This document shows, one piece after another, positions 48,850-57,901 of a DNA stretch of 64,000 nt. Position 1 is the first letter of the stretch. Every line of letters begins with the position of its first letter. The stretch is from Gracilaria gracilis. Its lineage: Eukaryota > Rhodophyta > Florideophyceae > Gracilariales > Gracilariaceae. The stretch spans positions 124,001 to 188,000 of the forward strand of contig JARGSG010000213.1 of assembly GCA_030374805.1 (NCBI GenBank). Direction: 5' to 3'. The notes under the pieces are model-generated. The model was given only the letters and a program-made list of their open reading frames with translations, had not been told where the DNA came from and did no database searches. The position numbers were made by a program, and so were the translations under genes.

Positions 48850-49545
48850 CCCAATCACTACCACCCTCTTCCACACGAAAGATTGGAGATAGGTATGTGA
48901 TGAAGAAGATATACCACCTCTTCATCATCCCACAGCTATCTCCACTCCCCCCACTCTTATTCACCCTGCCCTCTCCCCTCTCCTCTTTCTGCCCCATCCC
49001 TACCCTCCTCCCGGTGTCCAACCAAACGACTGAAATTGGGCTCCTCCTGTCGGCACGCCGCTATGTAGCAATCGAGAACCGCTCCAAGTCTCCGCGTAAA
49101 ATTCGCCACAAATTATTCCCCCCTCACCGCTAGATATACCGTCTCCCTCGATGGAATCCACAGCCCAACCGTCGCAATTCTCTCCGAGTTTCCGGACACA
49201 CAACTCGGATCCCCCTCTAAAAACTCATCGTTCTCGAACTCTTCGCCGTGCTCGTCTCTCACCAACTACTATGCCACCTTCAATATACCCTCCACTGCCC
49301 TCGGCAGATACCTCCCATACAATGTAGAAAACAAGAGCTACCTTTGTTCTCCACATCCCACACCCTCGTTCATCGTTTTCACAACACACCCAATCAACGA
49401 ATCAAGTCTGGCGAGATGGATCACCGTCCCATCTAAATAATGGTTTTCCCCATTACATTTGGTCTCCACTGCGTATCCCATTGTACTCCTGCAACACTGC
49501 CACTGCCATTCTGTTCTTGAATTACTTGTCTTCATCATCACGGCT
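48850..49545 (+). other. Spacer after transposase, with possible small coding fragment
   Basis: A plus-strand frame without ATG, about 49,093-49,438, reads TARYTVSLDGIHSPTVAIL, then LGRYLPYNVENKSYLC and LARWITVPSK-stop. It shares the C-rich third-position pattern of the transposase gene. It may be the tail of a small cargo gene or a second exon. No family is recognised. Confidence 0.3.
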
Positions 49546-51458
49546 CTACTGGGGAGCATGCACAGTTGACCCAGAGTACGCAAGATCTTCGAAACGGCTC
49601 ATTGTCCACGCACACAACTTGTTCATCCAATCTTCTTCACTTCTCATAAGCTTCTGGCGAGCCTCTTCCATCTGCTTCTTCAACTTCTCACCAAGTTCCG
49701 TCCCCTCGCTAGGCTTCGCCCGCTTCGCAATCAAATCATATCCCAGTAAAGAGAATAATTTCTCCCGAGAAGCCCGCTTTCGCACCCCAATCACACCGCT
49801 TATCGTCTGCTTCACCCGCTGCTTCAGACACTTGTCTGAGCTTACATTTTCCACGCACTCTTGTTTCCTCCTCGCTTCCCTTATCGTCTCCGACGTCTCT
49901 CCCATTATTTCTGTCTCAACCAAATACTTCAACAACACATCACTTCCACCTTCTGTCCATGGTGTATACGCCTTCATCTCATATGCAATCTGAATTGGGC
50001 ACCTAGGCACCATCTCCTTCTCTCCAACTACAAACATGCTCCCCTCTCTACTTTCCCCCACCGTCTCACTCTTGTTCTTATAGCTCCTACCAACGTTTTC
50101 CGTGTCGAAACAAAGTTCAGACGCCTCCAACTTCGCATAATGAAGAATACCATCATATACAGCCCTTGCGACTCCATAAAAACATTCATCCACTCCAATA
50201 TCATACTTTTGGCGCCCTATCACCTTGTTTCCTCCACCACCTCACTTCCTTCCCTTCACTTCCTCCCGAAGACTCTCGATCAACACATTTTGCCGGTTAT
50301 TTTCCTCCCTCAGCCGTCCCAACTCTTCCTGCGTCAGCTTCAAACTCACCGTCAATGTAAAGTGATCTTCTTTCATATTTCCTAACTGTCCCTTCAATTA
50401 ATTCACCCTCTGAACGAGTGCAGACCGTGGCAATACGCTTAAGTTCTCCTCATTCCCTTTTAGTTCTTTTATAGAGCCCCACTCATCTCCTCGAATTCTA
50501 CCTCCGCTTTCTCCACGACCGTCGTCCTTCCCTTCAAAATCCCTCTCAACCACCGCTGCTGTCCCGCCAACAATTTCCTTGGTTGATCCACCACTTCTAC
50601 GTCGTACCCTTCTCCCGTCCGCATGTTCTCGTCGCTTATCTCCTCCTTCTCCACAACTTCAGCAGCCCCCAATCCATGAACCACACTCCCTATTCTTCTC
50701 TCAATACCCTCCCCTGTTTCACGTTCTGCCATTGGCCGCACACGCCCCACTCCTTCTTTCTCCCGGTTCGCATTCTCTTGCTCGAAACCAATGCTTTCCT
50801 TCTCTGGCACTCTATTTTGCGTCACAACAACCAAACTCTCCACTCCTCACGTCCTCACCGGCTCACCACACCTCACTCGCTTCCTTTCTCCTTCCATCTC
50901 TTCGAGTACACCAGTCTTAGCCACTTTATCACCCTTAGTTCCATTTCTTCCTCGGAGATCCCCACTACCTAATATGGTACCACTCCTTGCTATCGTTCTT
51001 CCGTCGACACCCGTACGAAGCTCTTTACCCCTCACCATCATATCCCCGCTATCGCTCTTCTCTAAAGCTTGCGCAGTCTCTGCGCTTCTTCGACGACCAT
51101 CTCTCTCCCGACGACCCCGCAAAACCTTCTTCGCCTTACCTCGCTGCGCTCCCATGCTTTTCTTGGGAATAACTTCTTCATCTCGTGCGCTCGCAATAGG
51201 TTTCGTCACCGCAATGCTAAACGTTCGCTCCGTTCGCTCCGCTCGTTCCGTTCGTTCCGTTCCCTCCGATGTTTTGACCTCGACGCTCCTCGCCGCACCC
51301 TTTCTCCCCTTCCCACGTAAACCACTCCGAGGCGCACGCGTACTACGAGTGGTGCGAACTTCCCCACTTACCGTTTCGCCACGCCTTCGGCTCTTTGACG
51401 CGTGACCGCTAACCTCCTCCGCATTCACCCCCCTCATCTTACGTTTCGCCATATACAA
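49546..51458 (-). pseudogene. Basic coiled-coil cargo protein, unknown function
   Basis: Minus-strand open frames 51,458-50,847 and 50,843-50,469 are in the same phase, separated by a single TGA. The frame 50,223-49,546 is shifted. The N-terminus is very basic (MYMAKRKMRG, SKSRRRGE, KSMGAQRGKAKKVLRGRRER), with nuclear-localisation-like clusters and a TER/AER repeat at 51,222-51,266. The C-terminal part is helical and charged (EKLKKQMEEARQKLMRSEED). It lies tail-to-tail with the transposase and upstream of nothing obvious. In CACTA elements a second gene often encodes a DNA-binding partner (TnpA-like); this protein's position and charge fit that role, but this is inference only. Confidence 0.5.
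51222..51266. repeat. Five 9-bp tandem units within the basic protein gene
   Basis: Units cgttcgctc, cgttcgctc, cgctcgttc, cgttcgttc and cgttccctc follow each other directly and encode Glu-Arg-Thr/Ala triplets on the minus strand, keeping the frame. Confidence 0.75.
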
Positions 51459-51908
51459 TCCGAACGGTTCCTAGCGGTTGACGCTGGGCTCACGAAGTCT
51501 TAGCCGCTGACCGTGATCGAAGGTCACTGGAATTGGAACTGCTCTGCTCTCGACGTGTTTGGCACTCGCCATGATCGAACGTCACCGATCGAATGCACAC
51601 CCCCAATCGAGTGGAGTGTGGTAGAAATCACCGAGTGCGGTTTTTTATGTCCTGATTCCGAAACGAAAAAATGACACCGAAATCTCCATTTCTGAATAGT
51701 TCTCATAATGTTAAAAAACGTACAAGGTTTCGCATCATAATCGATGCCCTTCACTACCTTTTATGTATCTACGTAATTCCATCTTGCACTTGAGCTAAAG
51801 TGTTTAGTTTCTAGTTCGTGCTCAACGACGAAGTTGGAATGCAATAAGTGGCACTTCATTATCGAAGTTTAGGGTGCTTTTTTACATGTAGCTAATTTAC
51901 TACACGTT

Positions 51909-54263
51909 CTAATCGACTACTATAATAGAATTTGCCGATGTACCCCAGCTATACTCTACTCCATAATCCGCGAACAACTCCTCTCCCACTTCCAGTTTCC
52001 AAAGTGCTCGCACCGCAAGCATTTGGTATTCTCGTAGTTGATGCGGGGTACGTCCTGTATTTGGAGCTCGAATGACCCGCACATTTGCAGTCCTTCGTTT
52101 CGTCACGCCATTTGCAAATGCATCAATGTCTTTATCACCTTCCATATATTTCGGATCATTAATCTTTCCACGCAATGAAAAAGAAGCGGGGATATGCCAT
52201 ACAGGTATTAAACTTACTCCTTGTCTTCTTTCTGGGCGGTTATGGAATATATCGCCGCGGACATTAAACTCCATCGCATACTTCCGAAAGCGTTCGGAAG
52301 TGGCTCCCAATAAACCTTCACCATTTTTCTTGTGTACCTCTTTTTTCTGCGTTAGGTCATGGTACACCAGTGTTCGATAGAAGTAACACATCTCTTCATT
52401 TTCCATGAATCGGAGTGTAGTGAAAACCCCCACTCCTGCGCCCGGGTGGCGAATCTTCGACTTCCCGATACGGCAACCACACATCGTCGTTTCCAATGCC
52501 AACATTGCATTCCAATCCAGAAGCCCCATCTTTCCTTGCAAAGTTTTAGGCCATTCGTGAAGGGCCTTACGTCTACCAGTCGTAACCAAGCTCTCATCCC
52601 GCCACATTGACGCAAGAAAGTCCAAAATATACGTAGGAAACTTTTGATAATGGGGGTAGCCGGATGGAGCCTTTCATGATCTCGATGGGCGGATATTCCA
52701 CTTCGGAAATAAGTTCAACACTCTAATCATAGCATTCCGAACTTCCTGCGTTACCTGGATATCCGTCTCATAATCACGCAGGAACAATGTCAATTGAACA
52801 GTTGCGGCGTGCCTAGCATGGGCAAAGCAGTCAGGGTCCGGCTCACACCCGATGAACCTACGATGCTGTTGTAACTCCATACATGCCATTGCTGTCGAAA
52901 ACGTCCCCGCAAACAAGTCGACCACAATATCCCCAGCCTGGGAAAACCGACTGATTAGCTCCTTCAACAATGCCCGAGGTTTCTGTTCGGACCTCAACTT
53001 TTGTAAAACGTAGCGCCCACTTTTCTTCTTTCTCTTCCACTGAATAGTCTCCCCATTAGACATGGGGGGTACCTGGTCAATGACACTGTGTTACCCCGGG
53101 TACCTCGACTGCACGAAGTTGAAGTTCTCATAGTTCACCATCACATACTGCTGCGCGTAGCTGAGACCATTTCGAACTCCATGTATATCATACTCCATTG
53201 CAGGGAAAAGGGAGCACGACCTACGTCAAGGATTACGCATGGGTTGCCTTGCGACAGTACAAAGTGCATTGGGACCTGGTCCACAATAAAGGAACTCCTT
53301 GGTACTCCGTTTTCGTCTTTTGCCCCAATGGCAAAAAGTATATCTCTCCATTGCTGGACCTGCACGAAAGCACTAAAGATGACGAAATGGCCCCCAGGAC
53401 GTAGCAGTATTGATAGAAGCTTTGCTGCCTCCTTCATGTCCTGAGGGCTCAATACATCGTACCAAATGTTGTTTAGGTTCTTGTTCCCTCGGATGTTGTA
53501 CGGAGGGTCCATGAGAACCAGTTGAACTGTTCCTAACGGAGACAAACTATCTCTGCACAACGTCTCGTCCATCTCTACCATATCCTGAAACCCGCAATTG
53601 CACAAACGAAAGTACTTCTCCATCTCCTCCTCACAACTTCGGAAAGCCATTTTTGCCATCCAACGACGCAATGGATGGTGGAGGTATTACGCCTACCCCG
53701 GACGCTTCGTCACCAGTACTTCCTTTCCCAATGTGGGCCACTATGTTCGTATCACCATCTCCTTCTTCGCCTCTCCCCTCTTTCGGCTCCATTGGTTTCC
53801 CAATTCCCTCCACCTCCTCCACATCATCTTCAATTTTTGTGACAGCTTCTGTTTTGGATAACGGCGTTACCGCCCTACCAGGGACGTTCACTGATTCTTT
53901 CAGTTTCAACGGTCTTATGGCCTCCATGACGGAGGACACAAGCGAATTCGAGAAACTATCGAATCTCTGAGCAAACGCCCGTGATGGGTCTCTGGTAAAC
54001 GTCTTCATAACTGTCCATCGTCCTGGTTCGGAAATTGAGAAGAACTGCTCATTCACAATAGCCTTTTTGAGGTCCGAAATAAACTCCTTCGCAAGCATTC
54101 GGAGGGCAGCATCGATGTCTTGCGGTAAATTCCGTGTCCAAGCGATGACCTCTGTTTCAATAACAGTTTCACCTTTGCTCGGTCGCAAGCGATGGTCGTT
54201 ATCCTGGTAGAAGAAACCCTCTGCCCTCGTCTCAATCGCTTGAAACTGCATTTCGTCGTACAT
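51909..54263 (-). pseudogene. DNA adenine methyltransferase fused to a SET domain
   Basis: N-terminal region (54,263-53,631): about 210 residues, acidic linker, no recognised domain. After a frameshift, 53,671-53,141 carries VQLVLMDPPYNIRG (motif IV DPPY at about 53,509) and LLRPGGHFVIF. After another shift, GRYVLQKLRSEQKPRALL and DIVVDLFAGTFSTAMA (motif I, about 52,919) follow, ending IRPSRS-TGA at 52,674. Motif IV before motif I is the beta-class order of the N6_N4_Mtase family; DPPY favours adenine-N6. The same frame continues past the TGA for 17 codons into 52,625-51,909, a SET domain: HPGAGVGVFTTLRF at its start and VGEELFADYGVEYSW at its end, with the NVRVIRAPN segment between. I read this as one writer fusion, inactivated by two frameshifts, a TAA (just upstream of 53,063) and the TGA. 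Confidence 0.8.
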
Positions 54264-55083
54264 AACTCAGATGAATGGGAAAAACATGACCTTTACAGTA
54301 GGGAATCCCAGGAATTGAGAGAAACAATCCCATGCCTTCTTTATGAGCTGCACACCAAAGCCAGCACGCTGAGCTTGGAGTTTGTTGGATATTTGGACAT
54401 TCACAAAAGGTGGGAAATATCCCTGGTCTCCTCTTTTTTTCTCTTCTGGCCTACAATTCTTTTTTTTTGGAAGCTTTCTGAATGAGCGAGAGAAAGAGAA
54501 TTATTTGGAAATGTGTGGCAACGGTTGTGGCAAAGGGGGGGACCACCCGTCCCACTCGCTTAGGAGGTATAGTCATGGACTTGAAAAACTCGTTCAAAGT
54601 CACATTCTTCTGTATTTCTTTAAAGTTCACCTCGGTATAAGCATTCTAGAAGTCCCTTACACGCCAGTCCCTATCACCGTGTAAGATGTTTAATAACCTC
54701 GTTGAGAGGTATAGCTGACGATAAGACCCCTTCAGAGATACGATTTGTAGTTCACTGTCAGTAAAAGTCGAATGTCCTGGATCCACAAGATATAGAAGTA
54801 ATTGTTTGCCAGCGGTAGGACGTTGCGATTCTTCATAACGAAATCAACGAACTCGCTGTGTCTCACCTTTCTTGGCCGGTCTTCATCTCGCATTGTCGAC
54901 GCGTAATGATCGCGGATTGCGAGGCATACTGTAACAAGCTCATCTCCGGAGCCATATAGTTTTCCAACCTTCATATCGGAGCTTGAGGGTGTCGGTGACG
55001 TAGACCTCGATGAACCATGTGGAGCCCTTTTATGCATGCACGGGAAGAGGGTGCGTTGACGGGTTCTGATTCGAATTTCTGGA

Positions 55084-55137
55084 GCGGACGGGATATGGCA
55101 GCGGACGGGAGATGGCAGCGGACGGGAGATGGCAGCG
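55084..55137. repeat. 17-bp tandem repeat, three units
   Basis: Three consecutive units of gcggacgggaKatggca (K is T in the first unit and G in the others), followed by a partial and then more diverged cgggag/gcagcgg words to about 55,230. Confidence 0.8.
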
Positions 55138-55409
55138 GAGGGGAGGAAACAGCGCACGGAAGACTGCAGCGGGCTGGTGATAACTGCCGACGATATATGG
55201 GAATGCGCGGGAGACGGGAGCGGGCGGGAGAGGATAGCAACGATACAGCACGAACCAGGTTCTGTCGACACGATGGGGAGATGTGCAAGATGCCTGAGAT
55301 GCACGTGAAGCCGTAAAGAGGTGTCAGGGAAAGTGGCGACACTCGAGGGATACCGAACTTGGTGATTGCAAACATATACCCGAGGTTATAGGGAACGGCT
55401 GGTAGGAAA

Positions 55410-55595
55410 GCGGACCGGGGTGGAGTGGCGCTTCATCAGTGCACTGATGAAGTGCCAGGACCCCCTGGTCCGCTGTCCCAGAAATATATTTTATTTTCCA
55501 TATTTTTGAACGACAGCCTGGGACAGCGGACCGGGGTGTCGTGGCGCTTCATCGGTGCACTGATAAAGTGCCAAGACACCCCGTTCCGCTGTCTC
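55410..55595. repeat. Two palindromes of the 76-bp family, 47 bp apart
   Basis: Copy A (55,410-55,472) and copy B (55,520-55,595) share gcggaccggggt, then gtggcgcttcatc, folding on a central gtgcac. Both are imperfect: A has a few mismatches and B has single changes (gataaag, ccaaga, gttccg). The spacer is AT-rich. Copy B is followed by cgccgtgagtgatgaagctg, a block that also follows other copies. Confidence 0.85.
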
Positions 55596-55724
55596 AACCC
55601 GCCGTGAGTGATGAAGCTGTGGTAGAGGTACACGTGGCACCGCCAACGCCCTGTCATACCAGCCGTGTCTTATATCTTGGCGTATATCTTGGCATCTTAT
55701 TTACATTTTTAGCCAGATAGTTGT

Positions 55725-56170
55725 GACAAAATACGAAAACCTCCCCAAGCCGCAGAGTATTAGGACATAAAATTAGAAGATGTACTATTCCTATGTGACA
55801 CAAATGATGTCCTAATCTTAGCTACGAAGCGTGAAGGTGTGCCACGTTCGCATTCCTACTTACTATGGTTGCCATATTCTTAGTCATATGGTTGTGGAAA
55901 AATACGAAAACCTCCGCTAGCAGCATAGGAATAGGACATCCGCTACATAAAATAAAGATAAAAGATGTACAAACTTCATCTCATCCAACGGATGTCCTAT
56001 ACCTAGCTACGAAGCGTGAGGGGCTATGAAGCGTGAGGGTGTGTGAAAACCTCCGCAAGCAGCATAGGAATAGGACATCCTTATTACAAAATAAAGATAG
56101 AAGATGTAATAACTTTACCTCATATAACAAATGTCCTATTTCTAGTTTCGAAGCGTGAGGGTGTGCCACC
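55725..56170. repeat. Three diverged direct-repeat units of about 125 bp
   Basis: Units near 55,733-55,850, 55,900-56,040 and 56,043-56,168 each contain gaaaacctcc, an aggacat...atgtccta inverted pair around the centre, agatgta and then tagctacgaagcgtgagggtg or a variant. Each can form its own stem. This looks like tandem small foldback units rather than coding DNA. Confidence 0.7.
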
Positions 56171-56288
56171 TTCTATGGAAATATATCGTTCTCTTTCCGC
56201 AAACCAAGACATACTTTCGGTTGTGGAGGAAGCTGAATATATCCCGGTAGAAGGTGTGACCAGGAAGGTAGGCCGTGAAAGGTGTTCC

Positions 56289-56311
56289 GGGGGGGGGGGG
56301 GGGGGGTGGGG
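56289..56311 (+). repeat. 18-G homopolymer run
   Basis: Eighteen consecutive G followed by TGGGG. It could form a G-quadruplex. The exact count may also be an assembly artefact. Confidence 0.7.
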
Positions 56312-56426
56312 ACGGCTTTTATGTAGCCGCACACGTTTGGTTGGGGTGGCTCGGATGGAATGTTGAAAATATAAAATATCATCTTTGTCCAGCCGCTCGT
56401 TTCGAAAAAACTCAAAAATATTTTTT

Positions 56427-56502
56427 GGGACAGCGGACCGGGGTGTCGTGGCGCTTCATCGGTGCACCGATGAAGCGCCACGACACCCCGGTCCGCTGTC
56501 CC
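56427..56502. repeat. Perfect 76-bp palindrome without spacer
   Basis: Reads gggacagcggaccggggtgt at the left, folds on ggtgcacc at 56,461, and every base of the 38-bp arms pairs. It is the best-preserved member of the family at 55,410, 55,520 and 56,644. It is followed by gctgtgagtgatgaagctgg. Confidence 0.92.
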
Positions 56503-56643
56503 GACGCGCTGTGAGTGATGAAGCTGGAGCGTTGGCACACGTGGCACCGCCAACGAGCCGTAAGCGGTGAAATTCGCCGGCTTTCAACCCGCCGTGTGTG
56601 ATGGAACTGGGGTTCTGGCACACGTGGCACCGCCAACGCGCCG

Positions 56644-56719
56644 TTGACAGCAGACCGGGGTGTCGTGGCACTTCATCGGTGCACCGATGAAGCGCCACGA
56701 CACCCCGGTCCGCTCTCCC
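56644..56719. repeat. Fourth palindrome of the 76-bp family
   Basis: Same sequence as the 56,427 copy with a few changes in the outer arms (cagcagacc, cgctctccc) and one inner mismatch (gtggcact against gcgccacg). It is preceded by another copy of gtgatggaactggggttctg, related to the block that follows the other palindromes. Confidence 0.85.
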
Positions 56720-57015
56720 CGAGTGAAATTAGTCCGCCACAAATATTATTTATTTCTTTATTCCTCAAACATTGTTGTACAATTGTACTATAGATTTTAG
56801 TTGGTTGATGTAGCTTTGTACCCGTCCCACGATCATGCTATGAGATTTTATAGAGGCACAGTGTATAGTTTACACTAATATTGAGCAGACGCGCATCCGT
56901 GATGATGTAGACGGAATGGAACGGGAGTGAAAATTTCAACTATCTGACCGATCTCGCGAGCGTTCTCGACGGTCGTAAACAACCTTTTCGATTCTCTCAG
57001 CCGTTTTTAACTGCG

Positions 57016-57889
57016 ATGCCACCTCGCAAGCATAAAAGGGGGCGGGATTCAAGACAATCGAACCGAAGTGCAGGGGTGTCAGAAATGTGGCCCCTAACAC
57101 GAGGGAGAGGGAGGGCAAAGGGCACTACGCTGCGTATGCCACCACCCCAAGCAATGACGAAGAAGATTTCGCCCGCTGCTACGCCGGTGGTGAAAGGCGC
57201 CGATGCGGTGCGTTTGTTTGTGACGGTTGGGAAAGAAAAGAGCAGCGTGAAAGTGGGAACCGCGGAGGTGAGACGTGAGGGGTCCGCCGGTGATGCCGGG
57301 AAGGCTCTTTGCCGTTCGCTCCATGGGCATGTTCTAAGCGTGACTGCCCTAGAAGGGGAAGACTTGGTTCTGATCTGGAGGACGAAGATTATGATTCATG
57401 GAAGCGCGAAGTACCCTTACCGTTTTTAAGGTCCTGAAGACCCACCAAGTACGCTGAGCGAGTTGTTCTGGGCTGGTTTGTATGCGTGGGATACGTCAAT
57501 GATGGCACCAATCGAGATTCCGCAAAGTCCTACTCCAGAGTCCGGGGCTGGCAAGTCTTCTACACCTCAGCCTGAGAACGTGGTTGTTCTGGAGGTCGAC
57601 AAGCCTGCTTAGGAAGCTTCCAAAACTCCAGGAAAGTCTTCTCACGCGATGAAGAAGCCCGTGGGAGCGAGCGTCAGCATCATCGAGGACTCCGACGACG
57701 ATATTGTGGAGGTCTTTCAGACGAGGAAGGCTCCACTTGCTGACGCGGAGGAGGACTTGTTCGATGAAGGAGACAGAAGAAGCTCCCATGTTGTTGGAAG
57801 CTTCCATGCAGGGGGAAGACCCTGAAGCAGAGCCATCAGGGTTGAGGCGGAGCTCACGGAAAAAGACTGCTCCGGGCCGGCTGAAATAG
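57016..57889 (+). pseudogene. Basic nuclear-type protein with SUMO-interaction-like motif
   Basis: ATG at 57,016 begins MPPRKHKRGRDSRQSNRSAG, a basic nuclear-targeting-like start. The frame continues to 57,825 through a TAA (57,427) and a TAG. A hydrophobic-acidic motif, SIIEDSDDDIVEVF (about 57,685), has the form of a SUMO-interaction motif. In a shifted frame the C-terminus ends GLRRSSRKKTAPGRLK at 57,887. It may be a separate gene or the 5' part of the dioxygenase gene that begins 13 bp downstream. No catalytic domain recognised. Confidence 0.5.
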
Positions 57890-57901
57890 GATTGAAGTAC
57901 C

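Larger units (their letters stand above)
54264..57015. other. Palindrome- and repeat-rich spacer inside the giant element
   Basis: Contains 17-bp tandem repeats, four related palindromes, three diverged 125-bp units and an 18-G run, listed separately. A minus-strand frame at 54,732-55,304 (190 codons; GDELVTVCLAIRDHYASTMRDEDRP and a Ser/Pro-rich repeat region) may be a relic of another cargo gene. Otherwise I see no genes. Much of this probably represents nested insertions. Confidence 0.5.

Noticed and set aside
55084-55250. CRISPR-like or satellite array
   Set aside because: Units are direct 17-bp repeats without spacers and only three are well preserved; this is a simple tandem repeat.
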